64,000 nucleotides of DNA from NCBI GenBank assembly GCA_030686995.1, contig CM060697.1, positions 100,968,772-101,032,771 on the forward strand. Direction: 5' to 3'. The DNA is from Artemisia argyi. Its lineage: Eukaryota; Streptophyta; Magnoliopsida; Asterales; Asteraceae. The position numbers and the translations under genes are program-made. This document shows positions 34,490 through 45,171 of this stretch, piece after piece. Position 1 is the stretch's first letter; each line of letters begins with the position of its first letter. Below the pieces are notes generated by a model. It was given only the letters and a program-made list of their open reading frames with translations, was not told the DNA's origin and did no database searches.

Positions 34490-36160
34490 GGGTAAATGGC
34501 ACAAAAAGGCATCAAAGTTAGGGTCCATATACAATCAAGGTATCCAACTTTTTTTCTTTCATATAAAGGTTCTCAACTTTTTTTTTTTGGCGGATTTGGG
34601 TTTTTTTCCTAACTTCCGTTAACTCACTTCGTTAGTAAATTACATGTTTGGTCCTTGAGTTTGTATAGTAATTTCATGCACCATCCACCATCACCCACCA
34701 CCACCTCCTGCGTCCACCATTACCACCATCCACCTACCTCCACCATCACCCACCACCACCTCCTGCCACCTTTACCACCATCCACCTACCTCGACCATCA
34801 CCACGTCAACTTGCATATTAGAGACATGTTAAAGATGTAAACTACCTGGTTCTGACCCAGCCAACTTGCATTTTCGAGGTCAATTTTCTTGGCAGGAATG
34901 CTAGCATCAAGGTATCCAACTCTTTCACATGAATATGAAGTAGATGTAAAATTGCGGTAACTTTAAATGTTAATCGTTCCCATATCCAGGCAAGTCCACC
35001 AAGTACCAACTGTCGTTTATACGGAAGTGATTGATGCATTGTGTTTTTCCTACGATATAAAAACAAGGCATGAAGATAAGAAACATATGGATATACTTTT
35101 AGCAGTACTCTTGTAACATCATTATCAGACAACAGTTGGTAATACAAGGACTAGGCAACAATTCATCAAAGATGTAGAAGCAACATATGTAAAATAATAA
35201 TGTTGCACTTAATAATTATGTTGGTAGTTGTGTAACTTGAATGTGTGCGTGTTTTAGCGGCGACGGGGGGATGTGAAGTTCCTATCTATTCTTATATTCT
35301 ACACTTTAATCTATTCTAGCAAGTTTCAGTGCCTAGATAATCACTGGTAACAACAATTTTATCAACATAACACCCTGTAATTCCCTTTAACATAAGCCTT
35401 TTCAGGGTCTTTGTTTTAGCTTATATAACGGTCTTACAAACTTACGTAAATCTGGAAAAGCTCATAAGCCCATTTTTTCAGCTTATGTTTTTTGATAACC
35501 TTATTGTGTTCTAATAACAACATAAGCCGATAAGCACATTTCAACAACCTGAACCAAACAGGCAAACACGGAAACAACCTCTTAAGTTAAACAGATTATC
35601 TTAATCAACTCATTGCGACATTTCATCAAACATATAACCCACATACCCGGTTTCTTCGACGTAAGCGCCAATTTCTTCCGTTTCACAATCGAATTAACCA
35701 ACGATGACTTGCCACATTCGACCGGCCCACAAACGCAAATTCAGGCGACCCATCATTAGGACAAGCCTCAGTTTCAACACTACTCTTAACAAACTCCGCA
35801 GAAACTACCTGAGCATCTTTAGCATACTTACTCAACACAATGTTTGTAATGGGGGTTTTGTGTGAAGGTTCGGTGGGTTATTAAAGTGGTGATTTGTGTT
35901 ATGATGGTGGAGTGGGATATATGTGAAAGCGGGATGTATGTGAAAGTGTGCGGTGGGGAGTGTGAGTAGTGACTGGATATGGGTTTACAAACTCAAGGGC
36001 TAAACATGTAATTTACTAACGAAGTGAGTTAACGGAAGTTAGGAAAAAACCCAAATCAGCAAAAAAAAAAAAGTTGAGAACCTTTATATGCAAGAAAAAA
36101 AGTTGAATACCTTGATTGTATATGGACCCTAACTTTGATGTCTTTTTGTGCCATTTGCCC
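34490..36160. mobile_element. Pack-MULE: Mutator-like element carrying host gene fragments
   Basis: Terminal inverted repeats of about 190 bp: GGGTAAATGGCACAAAAAGG at the left faces the complement of the right end (...TGTGCCATTTGCCC), with ACTTCCGTTAACTCACTTCG still paired deep inside. Both sides are flanked by AATATTAAA (34481-34489 and 36161-36169), a perfect 9-bp Mutator-type duplication. No transposase is present. The interior carries pieces of an EngB-type GTPase gene on the minus strand and a Pro/His-codon-like CCACCAC tandem repeat (two ~57-bp units, about 34682-34800). This is the definition of a Pack-MULE. Confidence 0.88.
34846..35850 (-). pseudogene. Captured fragment of an EngB/YihA-type GTP-binding protein gene
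   Basis: Three exon pieces in correct order on the minus strand. Exon A (about 35850-35647) reads ITNIVLSKYAKDAQVV, PEFAFVGRSNV, KSSLVNSIV and LALTSKKPG, then a GTATGT splice donor. Exon B (35049-~34980) follows an AG acceptor, completes the split Gly codon, and reads [20 protein letters not shown] then GYG, covering the G3 region. Exon C (34908-34846) reads DASIPAKKIDLENASWLGQN then QV, followed by a GTAG donor. This matches plant organelle-type EngB GTPases, which act in ribosome assembly. One base is missing in the P-loop Gly-Lys codons (about 35712), the stretch between exons B and C is lost, and both gene ends are absent, so it is non-functional. The captured A/B intron shows that genomic DNA, not mRNA, was the source. 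Confidence 0.85.
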
Positions 36161-36169
36161 AATATTAAA

Positions 36170-37761
36170 TGTAGAAGTTTTCAATTAAACATTAAAAATA
36201 AGTTACTAAAAGTTGGTGTGTATATATAAAAAAAAGTTAAACCATAAAAAAGCTTACTAAAAACTATCAGCTAGATAAGGCATAAGTCAATGTTCTGTTG
36301 AGGTCTATTTCGGATACTATTCAGAAGCAAAAATAGTTTAACACATAAATCATAAGTATAGAAGAATAGTTGTATATCACATTTGTGATTACCAACTCAA
36401 TAACATTATCGCAGTATAGTAACGTAATAACCTGATTAAAAACTATATATACTTGCTTAATAATTCTCATGTACATACTTTTAATTCCTTTACAACAACC
36501 AACTATTACGTTTTATTTTCTTATTAAACATCACGTCAATTAATAAAGTTAGGTTATTACATACGTAGTTTTTCTTTTTTTGATTTAGGAGGTGATTGTC
36601 ATCACATAAGGATTGTGAGGCGTGCTTTTTTTTTTTTTTTTTATAATTTAAGGAGAACACATTCTAAATTAAACAATGACTATCTAACCCTTTATTTATT
36701 ACTACGTATTATTATTTTTTAATAATAATTAGCTTTGTAAACGTTTTTAACCGACAGACATGTTAAGGTTGAGATTGAAGCTGATGTTGTTGTTTAACTT
36801 TAACTATTGATATCATGTTGTACAAAATGTGCAAGTTTAGTAGCACATAATAAGCGTTGATAAAGTTAAAATATCCTCCATAAAGTTTTTTAAATATTTT
36901 TATAGATATCCATATACAAATTTCAAATAACAATTTCATAAGTCGTTGTTATAAGTAGAATTGCGTATATTTATTTTCATATTATATTAACTCGTGCTTA
37001 CCATTTGGTATTTATAATAACATGAGTCCTTATTTAAAAAAATATTCTAGAAAAGTTTAAAACTAACATTAGTTTAAAAAGTATTTAGCGTGTACTAAAA
37101 CTAATTCGTAGATTTACCAAATTTTGTAATTTTAATGGATGAAAGTCTAAAAATAATACTAATACTCATGTAATTTTAAACAAAGTTAATATTATAAAGT
37201 ATAAGGGGTATAAAGTGTAAGGGGTTATTTGTTTTTTTTTTAAAGTTATTAAAAAACATGGAAAATTATAATTTTACACTCAGCTCTATGTAATTTATCT
37301 AAAATCAACTACCAAAGTTTTATTAATTACTTTATCTTTTTTTAAGTTTTTGTTTTCATAAATTTGACACATATATTTTTATGCGGTTTTTTTTAACCAA
37401 ATTTCTCCACCAAATTTATTAAGTTTGACCAAAAAATCAATTTAATTTTGACTTTTTATTGACCAATCATATTGCTCAATTTTGCCTACGTGGCAAAATC
37501 CATCTCTCTTATTGGCTTAATTTTATTTTCAATAAGAAGGGATTTGCAAAAACACTCCAAAATGATGTAATTCTTTTATTATATAAAAGATATCAAATGG
37601 GTCAAAATGAATAGAAATCTAACAAATAGGATTCCAACATTGTTACCATTAACAAAAACAATACATATTGCATTATGGATAGCTAGAGACGGAGCCAGTG
37701 GGGGGCTGGCGGGTGCTCAGCCACCCCAACTGGCCCACCTCTTAAGGTTGTGTTTATGATT
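36170..37761. other. AT-rich intergenic DNA
   Basis: No gene recognised. At 37684-37740 GACGGAGCCAGTGGGGGGC and GCTCAGCCACCCC resemble the end of a CAGTGGCGGAGC-type MITE cut by the copia insertion that begins at 37762. Confidence 0.4.
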
Positions 37762-38550
37762 TGTTGGTTTTATAGACATTATAATAATAGTCGTGTGTTA
37801 GGATCGAACTTGAGATAACGGGATTGCACACAATACGCATGAAGAGAAAAAGAAATAACTATTTATAAATGTTATAAGTAATTATTAATAAACACAAAAC
37901 TAGTTATAGTAATAGTATTTAATGATAAATGACTAATGATCTATTAACGAAGATTAGGAAAGTAATACTAATGAAAATTTGGAAACAAGGGAAGGTTCCG
38001 GAATCCCCTTGGGGGAGTCCAAACCGATCGGCCAAGGGAGGAAACCCACCTCCTTTGTGCCTTGAGCTCCAAGTATTGAATAGTATATAAACAAACCCAA
38101 GGTGCATTGTTTTCTCATAACTTGTACACACACATCTTGGTGTTTTCTCTCCTCTTCTTTGTCCCTTGGTCGATCCATCTAAAACAATCCCTAAGGGATT
38201 CGATTTTCTTGATCAAACAAGTTTTGTGTTTAATTACTTGTATAAACTTTTTCTTGAATTAGTACGTGTGTACAAGAATGTGAATCAAACACACTATTGT
38301 TTGATTCTTGGATTGAATTACAAAAGAGGTAAGGGGTAATTCTTGTAATCCACATAAAGCCTAATTAGGGTTCTTGATTGAAGATTGCAATTTGATTCTT
38401 GTTAGGGCTAGAATCACAAATGTATGTTTACTATTTAAATATTGATTAATTAATTACATGTTATATGATCTTGTTATAATTGCTTCCGTTTTGCGCACTT
38501 GATGTACTTGGTTTATTTTATATGAATGTCATGATATCATAATTCCAACA
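37762..38550 (+). repeat. 5' LTR of the copia element, 789 bp
   Basis: Begins TGTTGGTTTTATAG and ends ATAATTCCAACA. A probable TATA box (AGTATATAAACA) lies at about 38080-38092, followed by a CT-rich transcription-start region. The first ~79 bp recur at 45093. Confidence 0.88.
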
Positions 38551-38551
38551 G

Positions 38552-38567
38552 TGGTATCAGAGCCAGG
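38552..38567 (+). promoter_or_regulatory. Primer-binding site, tRNA-iMet type
   Basis: TGGTATCAGAGCCAGG one base after the LTR's CCAACA end. It is a near-perfect complement to the initiator tRNA-Met 3' end. Confidence 0.92.
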
Positions 38568-40226
38568 TTATAATGTGTAATTGGTTATCGAAACGCATAA
38601 AAATTGGATCTTGATTCGTTTAGTTACATGTTTTTAGGGTTTTTTGTTAGATTCCTAACCATAAATTTTTTTGGGTTGATTTGACCTTTAAGGGTTTTTG
38701 GGTTTATGGTTTTTGATTTTTTAATATGATTAGAAACCCAAGGATGTCATGTAATTTGTTATGCGTTTTAGTAAACGATCTTGGTGCAATATGTTAATTG
38801 TTAAGCTAAATCCATAAAAAAATGCATATTTGCATGGATTTTTAATTGTGTGATAATTTAAATAGTTTAAATTCTTTATATTAATTAATGGTTAAGTTAT
38901 ATCGTAACATGTAAATTTATTAATAGATATCAAATTGGGGAAGACTCTAATATTAAGTAATCAATTATGTGCTATGTGGTATTTATTTAGCTTTGGCTTA
39001 CGCAATCGATTTATCGATGTATGTGGCTCTTTTTCCTAGAAGAAGAAAGCCTTAATTGAATAAATACGTAATACACCTAGATTTTATTATTAATAGGACT
39101 ATTGAATAAGATTTGCATGTGGCTACATGTTTTGTACATATTTAATTGTTATGATTATGTATATATGTTTATTTAGTTTTATTTTTTATTGTACATTACT
39201 TGTTTTTGTTTATTATTATGTTAGACTTGTTTATAAACGAAAAGGGTAATTTTTTGTATAGAAAAATAATACGGACTAAATAAATGGCGAAATTGTTTTG
39301 GTTTTTAAGAGTAAATTTCAAAGGATTGGTTGATTGATGTTTTTGTACATAGTGTGCGAAAGGCGGACCGAAGGTTACCATCCAACGTACTTGTGGAGAG
39401 GAGTTTTTAAAGCTCATGCACCTACCGGTTCTCTACAACTGTCTGGTTGCCGACCCTAGACTTACCTATATCACTATATTACGTACACTGTCATATTAAG
39501 GGTGAATTAACCACAATTCCACAATGATTATCCGAAACACTAAGCCTTCGGGCTTATGCAAAAGTACGATATAGTGGACAATAATTGATGGTAATTCTTT
39601 AATTGGTGAACCCGATACCTCAATCAAAACTTTGTTATTCTACTCTTAGCAAATGTAAAAATGTTTTGTAAAACCAATGTTATGAAGTTGTATGCATGCT
39701 TCTTCATACATTATTTTGATCACATCAAAATTAATACCCTTATAAAATTAAGTCAAATGTCATCTAATTAAGAACACTTGAAGTTGTAATTTACGTCATG
39801 TGAGAACTTGGCGAGATTGCAATGGAGAGGTAAATTTCATGAATTCATTGCTAGCAGATCAACTGATGTGATGGATTTGTGAGTTTGTAGTTTTTAAGTT
39901 AGAAGACTTAAATTGAGTAGTAAGTGAGATCTTCGACTCAAGGCATTAAGATGGGGATTAAACATGCTTACAATACAAATGTTTTGTGATTGTAAATCCC
40001 ATAAATCTAGGAATTGGACAAATGTTATGCCAATTACTTGTACGACAAGTTACCTCATACTCTACTTTCATTACTAGCAGATCAATTGATGTGATGAAAC
40101 TATGTTTATGGAGGATTCTAGTTTTCAAGATTATTCTATAGATATGATTTCCTTGGGTATTTTAATTTTCTTGAAAAATTGTATTATCAAAAATACTAAT
40201 GTTTTGAACTTTCTTTATCTGTAGAA
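38568..40226 (+). other. Untranslated leader of the copia element
   Basis: About 1.66 kb with no coding signal between the primer site and the gag ATG. Two AGCAGATCAAYTGATGTGATG segments recur at about 39850 and 40077. Confidence 0.6.
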
Positions 40227-41086
40227 ATGGCTCAAACTGATAACACCAACTTTCGTTCTGTGTTAAAAACTTATTTTGAACAAGAAAAATTGACTGGCTC
40301 AGAAAATTTCAATGATTGGTTTCGTGCACTCAGGATTGTCCTGCGAGTGCACTTGAAATCTTAAAAACGCCTTGTCCTGCTGAACCTGAAGGTCATGCGG
40401 CTACTGAGGCTGCTAAGGCTGAATGGAATATTGCTTGTAAGGAACATATTGATGTGGCCGCAATGATGTTAGGGGCGATGTTACCAGCTCTTCAAAGGCA
40501 GTTTGAAGAGTATTTCCCCATGAACATGATTGATGAACTCAAGAAACTATATGAGAAACCATCAAATGTAGAGATTTACGATTTGATGGAGGCTCTACAT
40601 GGTTGTAAGCAGGGTGATGGTGAATATGTGAGTGCTCATGTGTTGAAAACGAAAAGTTACATGGATCAACTACAAACACTTAAGAAATATTATGACAATG
40701 ATATGGCTGTGAACTTAATCAATAGATCCCTTAATAAGGAATTTAGTGGTTTTGTGAGGAACTTCAATATGCATTGCGTGGGGAAGACAGTAAGTTAATT
40801 ACATGCACTGCTCATTGATTATGAGAAAGGTTTACCACAAAAGGCTCCTACACCCCAAATACTTGCTATTCAAGGGGGTAGAATTAACAAGCCAAATGCT
40901 AACAAGAAGAAGGGTAAAGGAAAGAAGAAGGTTGATAAGAATAAGCAAGTTATGGCTTATCAACCACCTCAACCTAAGAAGAACCCTCCTATGAAGAATA
41001 ATCCAAAGAAGGACCAAGGATGCCATTACTGCAAGGTGATGGGTCACTGGAAGAGGAATTGTCCTCTTTATCTCGATGACTTGTGA
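40227..41086 (+). pseudogene. Copia gag
   Basis: ATG at 40227 begins MAQTDNTNFRSVLKTYFEQE, then LTGSENFNDWFRAL. Near 40340 the frame shifts and gag continues as VLKTPCPAEPE-like sequence (seen as ALEILKTPCPAEPEGHAATE), then MLPALQRQFEEY and MIDELKKLYEKPSNVEIYDL. A TAA at 40796-40798 interrupts it in phase. After a Lys-rich stretch the nucleocapsid knuckle CHYCKVMGHWKRNC (C-x2-C-x4-H-x4-C) is intact at about 41021-41062. A TGA at 41084-41086 separates it from the protease. Confidence 0.9.
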
Positions 41087-41113
41087 AACAATAATGTTAA
41101 GAAGACTGGGCAC

Positions 41114-43150
41114 ATGGGCGCCAGCACTTCAGGTAACTTATTTGTCATTGAATTATTTACTTTATCTCATAAATTAAATTCCTGGGTATATGATACTGGA
41201 TGTGGTATTAATATTTGTAATACACTTCAGGGGTTTAGAGAGGAAAGGAGACTAGCTTATGGGGAGCAATTTCTGCATGTGGGCAATGGAGCACAAGCAG
41301 CAGTTGAAGCCATAGGAGTGTTTAATTTAGTTTTACCTTCGGGTTTAGTACTTGTTTTAAACAATTGTCATTATGCACCTTCTATAATTAGAGGTGTTGT
41401 TTCCTTTTCATGTTTGTTGGATCTTGGTTTTACTCATACTATTGATGGCAATAAAATTTTTGTTTCTTTAAATGGTGTATTTTATTTTAATGCTATTGCT
41501 GTGAATGGTGTGTTTGAAATTGATATGAATGATTGTATGACCAACAACAATAATAATAATTCCATGTACAGCATAAGTAAGAGAATGAAGTATGACTTGA
41601 ATTCGTCTTACCTTTGGCACTGTAGACTTGCCCATATAGGCAAGACTCGCATGCAAAAGCTGCAAAGAGAAGGGCTTTTGAATAATATCAATGATGAGTC
41701 ATTTGATAAGTGTGAGTCTTGTATTTCTGGGAAGATGACGAAGAAACATTTTCATAACAATATGGAAAGAGCTTCAGATCTACTTGGTTTGATACATACT
41801 GATGTATGTGGACTACTTAGACATATGTCAAGGAGAGGTGTTGTTTACTTCTTAACTTTTACAGATGATTTCAGCCGTTATGGTTATGTTTATTTACTTA
41901 AGCATAAACATGAGGTGTTTGAAACATTTAAAGTTTTCAAAGTAGAAGTAGAATTGCAATTGGGAAAGAAGATTAAAGCTCTTCGTTCTGATCGAGGTGG
42001 TGAATACCTTAGTCAAGATTTTAATGATTTCTTAACTGAGAATGGAATTGTCCAGAATCTCACATCTCCATATACTCCACAACAAAATGGAGTATCTGAG
42101 AGAAGGAATCGTACATTGTTGGACATGGTTCGATCAATGTATAATCTTACTAATCTTCCTTTGACTTTTTGGGATTATGCTCTTGAATCAGCTGTTCGTA
42201 TTTTGAATATTGTTCCCACCAAGAAGGTTGATAAGACACCATATGAGATGTGGACTGGAAAAGCTCCGAACTTGTCTTATTTAAAGGTCTGGGGTTGTGA
42301 GGCGTATCTTAAACATGACTCACAAGATAAACTCCAACAAAGATCTGTAAAGTGCATTTTTGTAGGATACCCAAAGGAAACAATGGGTTACTACTTTTAC
42401 TACCCACCTGAGAACAAAGTGTTTGTTGCTAGATATGGTGACTTTCTTGAAACTGATTTTGTAACTCAAGAAGTCAGTGGGAGAGTATATGATCTAGAAT
42501 ATGATCTAGATAATGCATTACCTTCAGAAAACACTAGCACACTTCCTGTAGAACCTGAAAGTCTAGGTCCTCCACCGGAAGTTGAAGTAGTTCCCATTCG
42601 TAGATCTTCAAGATCTGTGAAAGCTCCTGACTGTCTATGTCTTAATGTAGAGGTTGATGAGCATTTGCTAGGGGATCTTAATGAACCTACTAGTTATAGA
42701 GCTGCCATTAATAGTCCTGAAAAGGTTAAATGGAAAGTTGCTATGGATGGGGAAATACAATCCATGCATGATAATGAAGTTTGGGAAGAAGTGGACCTCC
42801 CTCCTAGTGCCAAGGTAGTCGGGAGTAAGTGGCTCTACAAGATTAAGACTGACATGGATGGAAATGCACACACTTATAAGGCTCGTCTAGTTGCTAAAGG
42901 TTTTACTCAAACTTTTAGAATTGATTACGAGGAGACGTTTTCTCCTGTAGCAGACATAAGAGCTATAAGGATTCTCATAGCTATAGCAGCGTACTATGAC
43001 TATGAGATTTGGCTAATGGATGTGAAAACCGCTTTCTTAAATGGTCATCTAGATGAAGACATCTATATGGCACAACCAGAAGGGTTTGAAAATCCAGAGT
43101 TTCCAAATCGTGTATGCAAACTTAAAAGGTCCATTTATGGATTAAAGTAA
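41114..43150 (+). pseudogene. Copia protease, integrase and reverse-transcriptase N-part
   Basis: A 678-residue open block. Protease: WVYDTGCGINICN with the DTG active site. Integrase: the HHCC zinc site (LWHCRLAHIGKTR...CESC), then catalytic Asp residues in LIHTDVCG and LRSDRGGEYLS, and the Glu in TPQQNGVSERRNRTL. Reverse transcriptase: SKWLYKIKTDMDGNAHTYKA, then FTQTFRIDYEETFSPVADI and LMDVKTAFLNGHLDEDIYM. It stops at IYGLK with TAA at 43148-43150 where related elements have Gln. It should read in phase from gag through the TGA at 41084. Confidence 0.93.
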
Positions 43151-44284
43151 GCATCACGATAATGGAACAAGAGATTTGATGCTGAGATCAAAAAGTTTGG
43201 ATTCACTCAGAATCTTGATGATCCATGTATGTATCACAAAGCTAGTGGGAGTGATAATGTAATTTTCCTAATTTTATATGTTGATGACATATTAATCATG
43301 GGAAAAGACATTCCAAGTTTGCAAAAGGTTAAGGCATATCTTGGAAAGTGCTTTTCTATGAAAGATTTAGGAGAAGCTGCATACATTCTGGGAATCAAAA
43401 TCTATAGAGATAGATCAAGGCGGTTAATTGGATTAAGTCAAAGTGCTTACATTGACAAAATATTGAAAAGATTCAATATGCAAAATTCCAAGAAATGATA
43501 TTTTCCGATGGAAGTAAAACATGGCTTATGTGATGAGTTTTGTGCTTCAACACATGCTGAGGTGGCTCGCATGAGTAAAGTTCCTTATGCTTCGGCTGTA
43601 GGATCTATTATGTATGCGGTAAAATGCACAAGGCCAGATGTGGCGTTTGCTCAAAATATTACCAGTCAATTTCAACAGAATCCAGGTGAAAAACATTGGA
43701 TTGTTGTTCAGCATATTCTTAAGTATTTAAGGAATACAAAAGATATGTTTTTGGTAGATGGTGGAGACCCAGCTGCAGAACTTTGTGTTACAGGTTTCTG
43801 CGATGCGTCCTTTCAAAGTAATAAAGATGATTCGAAGTCTCAGACGGGTTATGTCTTTGTTATTAATGGAGGAGCAGTAGACTGGAGGAGCAAGAAGCAG
43901 AGTACAATTGCGATGTCTGCAACAGAAGCTGAATACATTGCTGTTTCAGAAGCTGCTATGGAGGCTGTTTGGATTAGGAACTTCGTTTAAGGGCTTGGTG
44001 TTATGCCTTCAATTGAATTACCTATTAATATGTATTGTGAAAATTCTGCTGCAATCATATTTGCCAATGAACCTGGAGTCATGAGAGGCACCAGACATTT
44101 TCTACGGAAGTATCACTTTGTTCGTGAAAAGGTTAACGAAGGTGAAATAAATCTGCTGAAGGTTCACACAGATGATAACTTAGTTGATCCATTCACTAAG
44201 GCTTTGGCAAAAGAGAAGCCTAATGAATCATCCAATGGAATTGGACTTAAATTGGCTAGTAGTTTCATGCATAACTGTGATTAG
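43151..44284 (+). pseudogene. Copia reverse-transcriptase C-part and RNase H
   Basis: Continues in phase after the TAA at 43148, through further stops (TAA near 43160, TGA near 43496, TAA near 43988). The polymerase active site is LILYVDDILIMG (the YVDD box). Next come DLGEAAYILGIKIYRDRSRR and IGLSQSAYIDKILKRF. RNase H: VPYASAVGSIMYAVKCTRPD, SQTGYVFVINGGAVDW, and MSATEAEYIAVSEAAMEAVW with the catalytic Glu. The final block (INMYCENSAAIIFANEPGVM, INLLKVHTDDNLVDPFTKAL) ends at TAG 44282-44284. Confidence 0.93.
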
Positions 44285-45092
44285 TATTTGGATAAAGGAT
44301 ATTGTAAACAATTATTATTTTAATGAAATAAAGTATGTTGGTATGTTTATTTCTGTTATTAATTATTGTTGTCATATTTTGCATGTTTAAATCCATGAAT
44401 AAGAGTTATTCTAAATTATCCGTTGTCAGTTAATAATATGGGAATATTATTAAATTAAGACAAATCTGAAGGTTAGTATAATATACTTAAAGTATATTGA
44501 TGCGTAGTCATGCCATTTCAGACGATATTTGATGATACTGAATATAGGACTTATCCCAACTATATGATGTTACTTTATGGATCTTGTCATTAAGTAAATC
44601 ATAAGAAGTTATCCTTAGACTTGAGATACAAGATAACGGTCATGAATGCAGTACATTTTTGTGGAACAACTTAACGTTATATGTAACTGGTAGTCATAAG
44701 GGTTGTTTTCGGAAGTGTTACAAAGTTTATGTGTTTTGCTTGTAATCAATAAAGAATTTGTTCCTTCAAATTAATTTTTGGAGTTTAATACTGTTGGGCC
44801 CCTCGTAGGGTTGTCAAGGTGTTTGCGTGGCCACGCCCAAGGTCTTTCCTGAAAGGTTCGGAAGATTTGATAATCTTGTCAATTTCTAACAATGAGAAAC
44901 AGAATGGTTAATTAAGGAATGACCTAGATCCATATCCTTATTTAACATGGTATTAGAAACAAAGGGATAATAATAATGAGAAATCATTAAAAGGTTTTCC
45001 AGGAGCCTTACTCAAGTTGTACTAGAGGCATCGGTGTGTTGCAAGACGCTAACCGATGTGATCACACTATTATGATATGTCTAAGTGGGAGC
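44285..45092 (+). other. Copia 3' non-coding region and polypurine tract
   Basis: About 800 bp without coding signal. AAGTGGGAGC (45084-45092 region) just before the LTR's TGTTGG is the polypurine tract that primes plus-strand synthesis. Confidence 0.7.
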
Positions 45093-45171
45093 TGTTGGTT
45101 TTATAGACATTATAATAATAGTCGTGTGTTAGGATCGAACTTGAGATCAAGGGACTGCACACAATACGTAT
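45093..45171 (+). repeat. Truncated 3' LTR of the copia element
   Basis: TGTTGGTTTTATAGACATT onward matches 37762-37840 with a few differences, then homology stops near ACAATACGTATG. Confidence 0.88.

Larger units (their letters stand above)
37762..45171 (+). mobile_element. Ty1/copia retrotransposon, 3' LTR truncated
   Basis: Order: 5' LTR, primer-binding site, long leader, gag, zinc knuckle, protease, integrase, reverse transcriptase, RNase H, 3' non-coding region, polypurine tract, partial 3' LTR. Protease-integrase-RT order makes it Ty1/copia. The polyprotein is broken by one frameshift and at least seven in-frame stops, mostly explainable as single-base changes. The 3' LTR matches the 5' LTR for only about 79 bp before unrelated DNA starts, so no target duplication can be tested. 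Confidence 0.9.

Noticed and set aside
35363..35577. Separate MITE inside the Pack-MULE (AACATAAGCC...CAAACAGGC)
   Set aside because: Only one end looks MITE-like and the other could not be paired; it may simply be intron DNA of the captured gene.
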